DNA of 51,904 nucleotides from CAYNYF01 sp964401385 (GCA_964401385.1 CAYNYF010000023.1:1-51904); one strand, 5' to 3'; shown: positions 1 to 9,091, counted from the first letter of the stretch. Numbers and translations are program-made. Notes: generated by a model from the letters alone, not told the origin.

Positions 1-154
1 AGCCGGATGACACGAACGCCCGAACACGAACTTACACACAATTCGTTACACCACTCTGCCGTTGCGGCGCCGAACCGCTCGCACCGGCCTCGGCGCCGCC
101 TTCGATCCCCTTTTCTATCGACAGCCAAACCGGGCGAGTGCATACTTTACGGTC

Positions 155-1492
155 GTGTTAGGCTGGCTGCTGAATCTAGGCTACGCCGGGGCGTTGGTGC
201 TCACCAGCCCGGTCTGGCTGGTGCGGATGATCCGCCACGGCAAGTACCGCAGTGACTGGTCCCAGCGCCTGGGCCGGGCGCCACGGCGCTACGGCCTCCA
301 GCCGCTCATATGGATTCACGGTGTCAGCGTGGGGGAGGTGAACGCCGCCCGCAGCTTGGTGGCCGAGCTGCACGGGCAACTGCCGGACTACCGCCTGGTC
401 GTCTCGTCCACCACGGACACGGGCCTGTCGGCCGCCGCCCGGAACTTTGCCCCGGACCACGTGGTGTTTCGCTGGCCCATGGATTTCAGTTTTGCCGCTC
501 GGGCGGCGCTGAAGCGGCTGCGGCCGTCACTGGTGATATTGATGGAAGGCGACGTCTGGCCGAACTTCCTGAGCCAGTGCAACCGGCGGGACGTTCCAGT
601 GGTGGTGGTCAACGCCCGGCTCGGCCCGCACAAGGGCTTTCCGCGGTGGAAGCTCGTCCGTCCCCTGGCGGGCAGGCTGTTCAATTCCCTGACTGCCATC
701 GGCGTCCAGCACGAGGCCCACGCCGATCTTTTCCGGGCGCTGGGCGTGCGGGATAAGAACCTCCACGTCACGGGCATGATGAAATACGACACGGCCGAGA
801 TCGTCGATCGCGTGGACGGGCAGGAAGCCCTGGCGGCGGCAGTTGGGATCGCCCCGGACGAGAGGCTGCTGGTGGCCGGCGGCACCGGCGACGGCGAGGA
901 GGGGCTGATCCTTCAGGCCTTCCTCGACCTTGGCAAACAGGCTCCCGGCGGCAGGCTTCGGCTGGCGGTGGTGCCGCGCAAGCCCGAGCGGTTCGAGGCC
1001 GTCGCCCGTCTGACCGCGGCCGCCGGCGCCAAAGTGATCAGACGGTCGCAGAGGCCCGACGGCCAGGCCACCCCGCCGTCGGATGCGGTGATCCTGGGCG
1101 ATACCATGGGCGAGCTGCGGAAATTCTACGCCCTGGCGTATGGCGTCTTCGTGGGCAGGTCGCTGGTGCCAATGGGCGGCTCGGACATGATCGAGGCCGC
1201 CGCACTCGCCAAGCCGGTTGCCTTTGGGCCGCACACGTTCAACTTTCCGCAGGCCGAGTCGATGGTGCGCGCCGGTTGTGCCAGAAGGGTCGCCGACGCG
1301 GCCGCGTTGACGGGCACATTTCGCCAGTGGCTCTCCGACCCGGACGCCGCGGCCGAGATGGGCCGGAGGGCCCAAGAGTACGTCAGGTCGCAAACGGGCG
1401 CCACGAAGCGAAACGTTGAGTTGATCTGCCGCATATTGGGGCGGGTTCCCGCCCTCGCTCCCGGCGGCATCGCCACGGATGCCATTGGATAG
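155..1492 (+). CDS. waaA: 3-deoxy-D-manno-octulosonic acid (KDO) transferase WaaA
   Basis: Glycosyltransferase family 30 enzyme that moves KDO from CMP-KDO onto lipid IVA at the inner membrane, the first step of LPS core assembly. About 445 residues, like E. coli WaaA (425). An N-terminal hydrophobic anchor is followed by a basic stretch (HGKYRSDWSQRLGR), the family signature IHGVSVGEVNAARSL, and further on SSTTDTG, LMEGDVWPN and GGSDMIEAAAL. I chose GTG 155 because family members begin just before the hydrophobic anchor; no clear Shine-Dalgarno precedes it, and an in-frame TTG at 62 would add 31 poorly conserved residues. proB follows after 61 bases. It fits the lipid A genes at 30-36 kb. 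Confidence 0.88.
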   Translation: MLGWLLNLGYAGALVLTSPVWLVRMIRHGKYRSDWSQRLGRAPRRYGLQPLIWIHGVSVGEVNAARSLVAELHGQLPDYRLVVSSTTDTGLSAAARNFAPDHVVFRWPMDFSFAARAALKRLRPSLVILMEGDVWPNFLSQCNRRDVPVVVVNARLGPHKGFPRWKLVRPLAGRLFNSLTAIGVQHEAHADLFRALGVRDKNLHVTGMMKYDTAEIVDRVDGQEALAAAVGIAPDERLLVAGGTGDGEEGLILQAFLDLGKQAPGGRLRLAVVPRKPERFEAVARLTAAAGAKVIRRSQRPDGQATPPSDAVILGDTMGELRKFYALAYGVFVGRSLVPMGGSDMIEAAALAKPVAFGPHTFNFPQAESMVRAGCARRVADAAALTGTFRQWLSDPDAAAEMGRRAQEYVRSQTGATKRNVELICRILGRVPALAPGGIATDAIG

Positions 1493-1526
1493 AGGCGGCG
1501 TGCCGTGCGAGGAGCGGTGAGGTTCG

Positions 1527-1545
1527 CTCGTCTGAGCGAGACGAG
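1527..1545 (+). promoter_or_regulatory. Hairpin touching the proB ribosome binding site
   Basis: CTCGTC (1527-1532) pairs perfectly with GACGAG (1540-1545) around a 7-base loop. The 3' arm runs into the proB Shine-Dalgarno GAGGTG (1543-1548), so folding would partly hide the ribosome binding site. The pairing is seen directly; a regulatory role is inferred. Confidence 0.3.
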
Positions 1546-1553
1546 GTGAAGGC

Positions 1554-2669
1554 ATGCCCAGCGCGGATATCAGACAAAACGTGCTCGGCCAGGCCAAGCG
1601 GATCGTCCTCAAGGTCGGCACGCACGCGTTGACGAACGCGAATGGCAGGCTGGATACGAAGTGCATCGGCGATCTGTCGGGTCAGATCGCCGCCGTGATG
1701 AGCAGGGGCGTGAACGTCGCCCTGGTCAGTTCCGGGGCGATCGGGGCGGGCCTGGCCGAGCTGGGCCTGCCCGCTCGGCCGAAGACGCTGCCGCTGCTTC
1801 AGGCCACCGCCGCCGTCGGCCAGGGACAACTGATCCGGAGCTTTCACGACGCCTTTGCCCGGTTCGGCGTGCGGGTTGCCCAGATCCTCGTCACACGCGA
1901 CGACTTCCAGAATCGCACCCGCTACCTCAACATCCGCAACACCGTGGCCGCGCTGGCGGACTGCCGGGCGCTGCCGATCATCAACGAAAACGACACGGTG
2001 AGCGTGGACGAGATCCGCTTTGGCGACAACGACGTCATCGCCGCCCTGGTGGCCAACATGATCGATGCGGACGCGCTGGTGCTGCTGACCGACGTGGACG
2101 GGTTCGTCCGCGCCGGAAAAGTGGTGGACCTGATCGGGCGCATCGATGAGTCGGTGCTGGCCAGCGCCGGCGGCAGCGCCGGCAAGCTGGGCGTGGGCGG
2201 AATGCGAAGCAAGCTCACCTCGGCCGCGACGGTCACCGGTGCAGGCGGGGCCGCCATCATCGCCAACGCCCGCACGCCCGACGTTCTGGCTCGGCTGCTG
2301 GCGGGCGAGAAGATCGGAACGGTCTGCGCGCCGGCGCGGCGCAGATTGTCCGCCCGGCGCCGTTGGATCGGGCACGCGGCTCGCACCGCCGGGAGGATCT
2401 TTGTCGACGCCGGGGCGGCCGAGGCGCTGCGCCAAGGCGGCAAGAGCCTGCTGCCCTCCGGCATCACCGCGGTGGCCGGCAAGTTCGCCAAGGGCGCAAA
2501 CGTGGCCATCGTCGATCCCGCCGGCGGGCAGATTGCGCGCGGGTTGACGAACTACTCGGCCGAACAGATCGAGCAGATCAAGGGCCTGAAGTCCTCCCGG
2601 ATTGCGAAGGTCCTCGGCGATCGCCCGTACGACGAGGTGGTCCACCGCAACAACATGGCCCTGAGCTGA
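1554..2669 (+). CDS. proB: Glutamate 5-kinase ProB
   Basis: Phosphorylates L-glutamate to gamma-glutamyl phosphate with ATP, the first and feedback-inhibited step of proline synthesis. 371 residues, the usual length for the two-domain form. The amino-acid kinase domain carries VLKVGTHALT, LVSSGAIGAG, the NENDTVS substrate loop, FGDNDVIAALVA, LLTDVDGF and GVGGMRSKL. The C-terminal hundred residues, with GKSLLPSGITAV and VAIVDPAGGQIARGL, form a PUA domain. The ATG has a good GAGGTG site. proA, the usual partner, is not in the window, and the next gene converges from the other strand. Confidence 0.95.
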   Translation: MPSADIRQNVLGQAKRIVLKVGTHALTNANGRLDTKCIGDLSGQIAAVMSRGVNVALVSSGAIGAGLAELGLPARPKTLPLLQATAAVGQGQLIRSFHDAFARFGVRVAQILVTRDDFQNRTRYLNIRNTVAALADCRALPIINENDTVSVDEIRFGDNDVIAALVANMIDADALVLLTDVDGFVRAGKVVDLIGRIDESVLASAGGSAGKLGVGGMRSKLTSAATVTGAGGAAIIANARTPDVLARLLAGEKIGTVCAPARRRLSARRRWIGHAARTAGRIFVDAGAAEALRQGGKSLLPSGITAVAGKFAKGANVAIVDPAGGQIARGLTNYSAEQIEQIKGLKSSRIAKVLGDRPYDEVVHRNNMALS

Positions 2670-2683
2670 AATGGCCCGCCCAT

Positions 2684-2697
2684 CCGGCGGCCGCCGG
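2684..2697. terminator. Palindrome between convergent proB and comEC
   Basis: The 14-base perfect palindrome CCGGCGGCCGCCGG sits 15 bases after the proB stop and 4 bases beyond the comEC stop. It could serve both strands as a transcription stop, but there is no T-run on either side, so this is a weak call. Confidence 0.25.
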
Positions 2698-2701
2698 CCG
2701 G

Positions 2702-5206
2702 TCAGTCCTGGCGCATCGTCTCCGGTCGGAGCGGGCCTTCGGCGAGATCCAGACCGATCCACCCGTGGCGGAAGGTGGCGTACCGCGGCCGCCCGCCGAG
2801 CGCCGCCAATGCCTCTTCCGGCGCATAGCGAAAAGAGCTTGACTGAAGAAGGACCTCCGGCCCGACCGCGTCGATGAAGGATTTGAGCGCCGGCGTGAGG
2901 CTGCCGTGATGCGGCAGCACCAGCACGTCGGCGCGGATTTGCTCTGCCGGCCGCTTCGATAGTTCTTCCTCGACGGCGCTGCCGATGTCGGCGGGCATCA
3001 GCACGCTTCGGTTGGCGCACGTCAGCCGAAGGACGAGAGAACCGTCGTTGATGCTCCAATCCGTCGCCTTGGCTGCTGGCGGCGGCCAGAGCACCTGCAC
3101 GCGCGTCTCCGGCCCCAGCCGCACCTCCTGGCCGCCGCGCACGCGAATGATCTCGACGTCTCGCTTTCGCAGCAGCTCCATCAACTGCCGCACCATCGGC
3201 GGATCATCGCCCCGGCGGCCGAAGAAGTCGTTCACGTACACCCGCCGCGGCGGATGGCGCTCCAGCAAGTCCGGAAGTGCGTTGTAGTGGTCGACGTTGG
3301 CGTGGGAAACGAAAACGACCTCCGGGCTCGGCAGCCGCTTGGCGCGAAGGAACGGGCGAAGGATCTGGTGATAAGCGTTGGTCTGGCCCAGCGTGCCGGC
3401 GTCGAAGAGATAGGTTTTGCCGTCGGATGCGTGCAGCAGCACCATGGAACCATGGCCCACGTCCAGCACGTGCAGCCGCCCCCCCGCCGGGGCCGGGGCC
3501 GGGCGCTGGGTCACGATCAGCACCACCAGCGCCGCGATGGTCGCCGCCGTCGCCGCCGGCAATGCCCGACGGACCTTGCCGGTCAACAGCCACAATGCGA
3601 TGGCGGCGTAGCTCAGCAGCACCCACCAGACGGGCACGCCGAACAGCTCAATGCTCAGGCAGGGCACATGCCGCAGCGACAGGATGCATTCTCTCATCCC
3701 CCCGGCGGCGGCCGCTGCCAGGTTGCCCACGACCGCGGCCAGGTTCGGCATGGGCCAGGCCAGCGCCATCGAGACATAGGCCGGCACCAGAACGGCTGTG
3801 ATTACCGGCAGCATGAGCAGCGATAGCAGCGGCGCGTACGGGCTGAACAGTCCGAAATGATATGCGATCAGCGGAACGGCGGCCACGTAGGCCGAGATGG
3901 ACAGAATCACCAGGCGGATCAGCCCGTCGGCCCCGCGGTAGTACAGCCAACGCTTCACCCGCTGCGGGCCCCTCGAGTCGCGAAAGACGATCAGGCCGCG
4001 TCTTCGCAGCCACCGTCCGAAAACCAGTTGCCTCACCGGCCGGTACAGCAAGACGATGCCGCAGACGATGCCGAAGCTCAACTGGAACCCGGGGGCGAAT
4101 ATTTGCAGCGGAGCGGTCGCCAGCAGCAGGATTGCGGCCGCGGCCAGAGCGTTGGCGACCGAGATGGACCGGCCCGAAATCGTCGCCACGCAGAAGGCCG
4201 CGGCCATGACGGCCGCGCGCAGAAGCGGGGCGCGCGGCTCGGCCAGCAGGACGTACACGACCAGCACGATCAGCACCGCGCCGGCCGAGCGCCGCGGCGG
4301 GAACATCAGCAGCCGGAAAAGCCAATAGATGAACCCCAGGAAGATGCCCAGATGCAGTCCGGAAATGCTCAGGAAATGGGCGATCCCCGCCTCGGCCATC
4401 GTCCGGTTCAGCGTCCGAAGCGCCGGGTCTCGTTCGCCCAGCACGAGGGCCTCCAGCAGGGTTGCCTCTTCCGGCTCGCCGCAGCCGGCGACGTGACGGC
4501 GCGCCAGGTTCTGAGCTCTCCGCCAGATGCCGGCGAGGGGATTGTGCCCGCCCGCCCCCAGTCGGCGGACGCCCTCGGCGCCGGGGACGGCGAACGTGAC
4601 GAGGATGCCTCGGTATCTTTCCGCCGCCTTCCAGTCGTACTGTCCGGGGTTGCCGGGGCCGCGGATTCGCCTTAGCGTTCCGACGAGTTCCACCTCCGCC
4701 CCGGCCGGCAGGTCGTAGACGGGCTCGTCGACCGTGACGCGCGCTCGCCCCTGGGTTTGCTGCCATCGGCCGTCGCGGCGGCGGATCGCACGGGCCGAAA
4801 GCAGGAACGTGGTCCTGGGCGGTCGCCAGAAGGAGCTGGTCGCTCGTCGAATTCGTGGCGTCGATGCGACTTGGCCCCGGATCGTCGCCAGGACCGAGCC
4901 CTTGCTGGAGAAGGTGACGATGTGGTCTGCCGGGACGCGGCAGTAGGCAACCGCGCCGGCCGCCGCCGAGGCGCAAAAGATGGCCAGACCCAGCCCCGCC
5001 TTCGTGATCGGCAGCAGGTGCTGCCGGCGGAGAGTAATCACCGAGGCCGCGAAGCCGGCGATTCCCAGCGCCGCCCAGACGCCGATCGGCGCCGGCACGT
5101 ATCGGCCGGCGATAATGCCCGCGGCCATCGCCACTGCCACGACGACCAAAGGCGCGCGGCGCACGACCGGCCGCTCAGGTGTCTGATCGAGCCCGGCCTG
5201 GTCCAT
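2702..5206 (-). CDS. comEC: ComEC/Rec2 family DNA uptake channel
   Basis: 834-residue polytopic membrane protein of the ComEC/Rec2 family, the inner-membrane channel for single-stranded DNA in natural transformation. An N-terminal membrane and OB-like region (about 1-200) is followed by the Competence domain, with the helix around EAGIAHFLSISGLHLGIFLG and many hydrophobic helices. The C-terminal third is a metallo-beta-lactamase-like domain, with DVGHGSMVLL, then SHANVDH at about 634-640 (H635, N637, D639, H640), and LPHHGS near the end. It is the last gene of the serS strand, 251 bases after its neighbour. No pilus or comEA genes are nearby, so competence itself cannot be concluded. Confidence 0.92.
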   Translation of the reverse strand: MDQAGLDQTPERPVVRRAPLVVVAVAMAAGIIAGRYVPAPIGVWAALGIAGFAASVITLRRQHLLPITKAGLGLAIFCASAAAGAVAYCRVPADHIVTFSSKGSVLATIRGQVASTPRIRRATSSFWRPPRTTFLLSARAIRRRDGRWQQTQGRARVTVDEPVYDLPAGAEVELVGTLRRIRGPGNPGQYDWKAAERYRGILVTFAVPGAEGVRRLGAGGHNPLAGIWRRAQNLARRHVAGCGEPEEATLLEALVLGERDPALRTLNRTMAEAGIAHFLSISGLHLGIFLGFIYWLFRLLMFPPRRSAGAVLIVLVVYVLLAEPRAPLLRAAVMAAAFCVATISGRSISVANALAAAAILLLATAPLQIFAPGFQLSFGIVCGIVLLYRPVRQLVFGRWLRRRGLIVFRDSRGPQRVKRWLYYRGADGLIRLVILSISAYVAAVPLIAYHFGLFSPYAPLLSLLMLPVITAVLVPAYVSMALAWPMPNLAAVVGNLAAAAAGGMRECILSLRHVPCLSIELFGVPVWWVLLSYAAIALWLLTGKVRRALPAATAATIAALVVLIVTQRPAPAPAGGRLHVLDVGHGSMVLLHASDGKTYLFDAGTLGQTNAYHQILRPFLRAKRLPSPEVVFVSHANVDHYNALPDLLERHPPRRVYVNDFFGRRGDDPPMVRQLMELLRKRDVEIIRVRGGQEVRLGPETRVQVLWPPPAAKATDWSINDGSLVLRLTCANRSVLMPADIGSAVEEELSKRPAEQIRADVLVLPHHGSLTPALKSFIDAVGPEVLLQSSSFRYAPEEALAALGGRPRYATFRHGWIGLDLAEGPLRPETMRQD

Positions 5207-5457
5207 GGCTCTGCACTTCGCCTTCCTGTGATCGCGACACGCCCCGGCAGGAACCTCCCCTGGGGACGGGAACCGGCCGTGGCCGGCTCCAAGCCCAATC
5301 CGCAGAGTGGATTGTAGTCTCTCCGGCCGGCGCCCGACAGGGCGACCCGCCCGATCTCAAAGTGACCAGGGGTCCTGCTCCGGCGGCGGCCGGGCCGTCG
5401 AGGAAGGGACTCTGCGCGTGCCGAAGTGGGCCCGGGCCAAGCTCCAGGCGGCGCCCG

Positions 5458-6102
5458 TCAGTCCGGGCTCGGAAGCGTGGTCGGCAACAACGCCGGGTAA
5501 GGCTCAAATTCCCCGACGTACGCCTTCATGGCCTCGCCGATCTCCCGAAGTCGCTGCGTCGTTTGGCCGCGACGAATCAACTCGCTGGCGCCGGACGGGC
5601 CAGTTGGGTTCTCGCCGCCATCATCGTCGCGGGGACGTGTGCTCGGCCGTGAGGCCTGAGTTGCCGGCCGGAGCTTCAGCGTCCCACGAATCCGGCTGGC
5701 AAATGCGCCTGTCGAGTCAGGCATTCCCAAGGCAGCGCCCAGCGCCTCCAGGTCGGTGTCAATCTGGATCGTGATTTGCCGCTCGCCTGTGGTCAGGACG
5801 AAACTGCCTGCCGCTTTGATTATTGCCGCCAGCTTGGCGATGCCCTCGGCGTCAGTAGAGAACGCCTCGGCCAGAGACTGCACGATTTGCTCAGCCCTCG
5901 GCTCGGCGGGCCGGGGTTCGGCGGTCATGGCGGCCAGACCCTCGACGCTCACTTCCAGGGCGGCGATTCGGTTCAAGGCCCGGTCGAGCCTCTCGTTTTG
6001 CCGAATTCTGTAGTTGAGCAGGATTCCCAGGCAGAGGCCGCCGGCTATCGCCAGTCCGACGAAGAAATGGAGCGATTCGCGAGCCGTTGGTTTCCGGACC
6101 AT
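5458..6102 (-). CDS. Membrane-anchored protein of unknown function
   Basis: 214 residues and no family I can name. One N-terminal transmembrane segment (FFVGLAIAGGLCLGILL) is followed by a short coiled-coil-prone stretch, a central domain containing FVLTTGERQITIQIDTDLEAL, and a polar linker rich in Arg, Asp, Pro and Thr. The last 35 residues (RLREIGEAMKAYVGEF, then EPYPALLP) resemble the conserved segment of prepilin-like proteins in planctomycetes, although the protein has no prepilin cleavage motif. Its ATG has a GAGGTG site lying inside the end of serS, only 6 bases downstream, so the two genes are co-transcribed and probably co-translated. Confidence 0.7.
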   Translation of the reverse strand: MVRKPTARESLHFFVGLAIAGGLCLGILLNYRIRQNERLDRALNRIAALEVSVEGLAAMTAEPRPAEPRAEQIVQSLAEAFSTDAEGIAKLAAIIKAAGSFVLTTGERQITIQIDTDLEALGAALGMPDSTGAFASRIRGTLKLRPATQASRPSTRPRDDDGGENPTGPSGASELIRRGQTTQRLREIGEAMKAYVGEFEPYPALLPTTLPSPD

Positions 6103-6108
6103 GGGGCA

Positions 6109-7383
6109 TCACCTCGGCGGCTCGATCTTCTCCATTCCGTTCATGTACGGCCGCAGGGCTTTCGGCACCGTGACGGAGCCGTCGGCGTTCTGGTTCAGCT
6201 CCAATATGGGAATCAGGATCCGCGGGCTGGCGACGACGGTGTTGTTGAGCGTGTGGCAGAATTTGACGTTTCCCTCCGCGTCGCGGTAGCGCATGTTCAG
6301 CCGCCGCGCCTGGAACTCGTAGTAGCGGCTGGCCGAGTGCGTCTCGCCGTAGCCGTTGCGCGAGGGCATCCAGGTCTCGATGTCGAACTTCTGTACGGGT
6401 CCGGGGCCCAGGTCGCCCGTGCAGACGTTCACCACGCGGTAGGGAAGCTCCAGCGCCCGCATGACCTCCTCCGCGTTGGCCAGGATTTCCCGGTGCAGCG
6501 CGAGCGACCGCTCCTTGTCGTTGGGACCGATGATCACCTGCTCGACCTTGTCGAAGAAGTGGATGCGGTACAGCCCGTAGGTATCCTTCCCGGCCGCCCC
6601 GGCCTCGCGGCGGAAGCACGTGGAGAAGGCGCAGTACTTCTTGGGCAGCTCGGCCTCATCCAGGATCTCGTCGGCGTGCAGGGCGGTGACGGGCACCTCG
6701 GCCGTGCCGACCAGGCTCATTTTGTCCCGCTCGACGAGATACGCCTGGTCGCGCCCGGTCGGGAACCAGCCCGTGCCGAGCATGATCGCGTCGTTGACCA
6801 GCACGGGCACGTTGACCAGCTCGTAGCCCTTGGCCATCATCGCGTCCCTGGCAAATTGCAGGATCGCGTAGTGCAGCATGGCCCCGGCGCCTTTGAGGAC
6901 GTAATTGCGCGTGCCGGCGAGCTTGACCCCGCGGGGGATGTCGATGATGTCCAGGGCCTTGCCCAACTCGACGTGGTCCTTGGGCTCAAAGTCGAACTGA
7001 CGGACGCCGCCCTCGCGGCGGATCTCGACGTTTTCGGTTTCGTCGACCCCGACGGGGGCCTCCGGGTCGGGCGGCTCCGGCACCAGCAGCATCAGCTCGT
7101 CGAACTTCGGCTTCAGGCGGACGATCTGATCGGTCAGCTCCTTGGCGCGGGCCTTTACACGCGACATCTCCTCGATCGCCGCCTGCTTTTCGGGCCCCTT
7201 GAGCCTGGCGATCTGCTTGCCCTGGCGGTTCTGCTCGGTGCGGATTTGCTGGAGCTCCTTCTGGGCCGACAGCAGCAGCCGGTCGGTGGCCAGGAGGGCG
7301 GCGATGTCGACGTCGAATTTCTTGTCCCTGGCGGCACGGACGAACGTGTCCGCATCGGCCCGCAACAGCTTGATGTCAATCAT
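6109..7383 (-). CDS. serS: Seryl-tRNA synthetase
   Basis: Class II synthetase that charges tRNA-Ser (and tRNA-Sec) with serine. 424 residues, standard length. The N-terminal coiled-coil arm spans about 1-110. Class II motif 2 is CFRREAGAAGKDTYGLYRIH. Motif 3 reads LNNTVVASPRILIPILE instead of the usual LNGSGLAVGRTL, a variant I associate with planctomycetes. The C-terminus has VPKALRPYMNGMEKI. I chose the ATG before IDIKLLRAD because the family starts there and GAGG precedes it by about 9 bases; the frame runs 20 codons further upstream but through a leader hairpin. It heads a minus-strand group with the 6102 gene and comEC. Confidence 0.95.
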   Translation of the reverse strand: MIDIKLLRADADTFVRAARDKKFDVDIAALLATDRLLLSAQKELQQIRTEQNRQGKQIARLKGPEKQAAIEEMSRVKARAKELTDQIVRLKPKFDELMLLVPEPPDPEAPVGVDETENVEIRREGGVRQFDFEPKDHVELGKALDIIDIPRGVKLAGTRNYVLKGAGAMLHYAILQFARDAMMAKGYELVNVPVLVNDAIMLGTGWFPTGRDQAYLVERDKMSLVGTAEVPVTALHADEILDEAELPKKYCAFSTCFRREAGAAGKDTYGLYRIHFFDKVEQVIIGPNDKERSLALHREILANAEEVMRALELPYRVVNVCTGDLGPGPVQKFDIETWMPSRNGYGETHSASRYYEFQARRLNMRYRDAEGNVKFCHTLNNTVVASPRILIPILELNQNADGSVTVPKALRPYMNGMEKIEPPR

Positions 7384-7409
7384 GGCGGCTGCCTCAACTT
7401 CTGGTAATG

Positions 7410-7449
7410 AAAGAGCCTTGGAACCACAAACCTTCGGCCCCAAGGCTTT
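7410..7449 (-). promoter_or_regulatory. Hairpin in the serS leader
   Basis: AAAGAGCCTTGG (7410-7421) and CCAAGGCTTT (7440-7449) pair as a 10-bp stem with one bulged base and an 18-base loop. On the serS strand it lies about 27 bases before the ATG. There is no T-run and no T-box sequence, so its role is open; it may affect translation or mRNA stability. Confidence 0.35.
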
Positions 7450-7690
7450 ATCGGCTTATCTGACGCTCGCACGCAAGCTTCCGGTTCAGCCTCGGGACCT
7501 CCTCCGGGAGAAACGAGATCCCCGCCGCGACGGATGCGAGGCGGCAACGACGCCGGGACAGCCTGTTGGGTTGTTGTTCCCCATGTCGTCCGGGAATATA
7601 TCGCCCCGGCCGGAAGCGGTCAACAGGAAAACGCCGCCCCCGCCCTTTCCGTGCCCGATTCGCCCGGGCCGGGGGTGGCGAGGATTTTCT

Positions 7691-7718
7691 TTGACAGCCA
7701 CAACTGCGGGTCTATAAT
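7691..7718 (+). promoter_or_regulatory. Consensus sigma-70-type promoter for the ABC ATPase gene
   Basis: TTGACA (7691-7696) and TATAAT (7713-7718) are both perfect consensus hexamers separated by 16 bases. The expected start near 7725 gives a leader of about 45 bases. This is the best promoter in the window and implies strong, largely constitutive transcription. Confidence 0.85.
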
Positions 7719-7769
7719 CAATCTATTGGCCAGGGTCCACAGGGAGCGCCTGGTCATGGGAGAGACAGT

Positions 7770-8909
7770 ATGTCGGAAGTTATACTGGACGATGTCACAA
7801 AGGTTTATCCGGGTGGCGTCGAGGCCGTCAAGGAGATGACCTTGACGGTTCAGGACGAGGAGTTCCTCGTCCTCGTCGGGCCCAGCGGCTGCGGCAAATC
7901 GACCACCTTGCGGATGATCGCCGGACTGGAGGACGTATCTGCCGGCACGATCCGAATCGGGGATCGTGTCGTCAACGACGTCCCGCCCAAGGACCGTGAC
8001 ATCGCGATGGTCTTCCAGAACTATGCCCTGTATCCGCACATGACGGTATACAAGAACATGGCCTTCGGGCTGAAATTGCGGAAGTATCCGAGCAAGGAAA
8101 TCAGACAGCGCGTGTCGGCGGCGGCCAAGGTCCTGGGCATCGAGGAGCTGTTGGACCGCAAGCCCAGCGCCTTGTCTGGCGGGCAGCGTCAGCGGGTGGC
8201 GGTGGGTCGGGCGATCGTGCGCAATCCGAAGGCGTTTCTGTTCGACGAGCCGCTCAGCAACCTGGACGCGAAACTCCGCGTGGAGATGCGGGCGGAGCTG
8301 AAGCGGCTCCACCGGCAGTTGCAGACGACGACGGTCTACGTCACGCACGATCAGGAAGAAGCCATGACCTTGGGCGACCGGATCGTGGTGATGCGTGACG
8401 GCGTGATTCAGCAGTGCGACTCGCCTTTGCAGGTCTACGAGCGGCCGGTGAATCGGTTTGTGGCGGGCTTCGTGGGCACCCCGCCGATGAATTTCATCGA
8501 CGGCAGGCTGGCCGCCTCCGACGGGCATCTCTACTGGGAAGGGGCGAACACGCGCGTCCGGCTTTCCGAGGCGCAGGGCGAGCTCCTGGCCGGTCACGTT
8601 GGCAAGGAAGTCGCTATGGGAGTCCGGCCGGAAATGATGTGGCCCAAGCCCGAGGGGCGGTTCGCCGGCGCGGAGAACTCCCTGCCCGTGACGATCAACG
8701 TCGTCGAGATCTTAGGCGACAAGATGGACGTGCACATGACCGTGCAGGATGATATTCGCTTGGTCGCGCGCGTGGATGCACACGCCGGCCTGAAGGAACA
8801 ACAGCAGGCGAAAATGTATTTAGACGTAGAAAAGGTCCACGTTTTTGAACCGGGAGACGAGGGCGTAAACCTTTGTCTGGGCGGAGTTTCTGCCTATGCA
8901 TCAGCGTAG
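7770..8909 (+). CDS. ugpC: ABC transporter ATP-binding protein, MalK/UgpC/MsmK type
   Basis: ATPase subunit of carbohydrate importers, working as a dimer under the membrane. 379 residues. Walker A is GPSGCGKST (37-45), the Q-loop VFQNYALYPHMTV, the signature LSGGQRQR near 135, Walker B FLFDEPLSNLDAKLR and the switch His in YVTHDQEEAM. The C-terminal 140 residues form the MalK-type regulatory OB domains (GVRPEMM, PVTINVVEILGD). GGGAG precedes the ATG. No permease or binding-protein gene lies alongside, so it probably serves as a shared ATPase for several sugar importers, as MsmK/MsmX do; the substrate is unknown. Confidence 0.88.
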   Translation: MSEVILDDVTKVYPGGVEAVKEMTLTVQDEEFLVLVGPSGCGKSTTLRMIAGLEDVSAGTIRIGDRVVNDVPPKDRDIAMVFQNYALYPHMTVYKNMAFGLKLRKYPSKEIRQRVSAAAKVLGIEELLDRKPSALSGGQRQRVAVGRAIVRNPKAFLFDEPLSNLDAKLRVEMRAELKRLHRQLQTTTVYVTHDQEEAMTLGDRIVVMRDGVIQQCDSPLQVYERPVNRFVAGFVGTPPMNFIDGRLAASDGHLYWEGANTRVRLSEAQGELLAGHVGKEVAMGVRPEMMWPKPEGRFAGAENSLPVTINVVEILGDKMDVHMTVQDDIRLVARVDAHAGLKEQQQAKMYLDVEKVHVFEPGDEGVNLCLGGVSAYASA

Positions 8910-8920
8910 GGCGAATTCGC

Positions 8921-8942
8921 CCGACCGGCACCGGCCGGTCGG
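8921..8942 (+). terminator. Strong GC-rich hairpin after the ABC ATPase gene
   Basis: CCGACCGG (8921-8928) pairs perfectly with CCGGTCGG (8935-8942) over a 6-base loop that can close by one more pair. It begins 12 bases after the stop codon. No T-run follows, so termination by this hairpin alone is uncertain. Confidence 0.4.
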
Positions 8943-9091
8943 AGGACTCGGCCCGGCTGCGACGGAAGGTTTTAGCTCCGATGACTCGGGATCCGGGGCC
9001 TTCAAAGGCGGCGTCGGGCCAGGGTATTGGCCCGGAGGGAGGATGAGTTTGTAAGACGCCGAGGCAGACTGTACCGGTTCCGGTTTAAAAC

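Larger units (their letters stand above)
7384..7769. other. Divergent intergenic region between serS and the ABC ATPase gene
   Basis: 386 bases without a gene. It holds the leader hairpin of serS (7410-7449, minus) and a consensus promoter for the plus-strand ABC gene (7691-7718). I saw no convincing promoter for serS and no coding potential in the rest. Confidence 0.7.

Noticed and set aside
7384..7443. 20-residue N-terminal extension of SerRS
   Set aside because: The family begins at IDIKLLR, and the extension would run through the leader hairpin without a ribosome site.
7384..7450. T-box control of serS
   Set aside because: The leader hairpin has no T-box sequence and no antiterminator/terminator pair.
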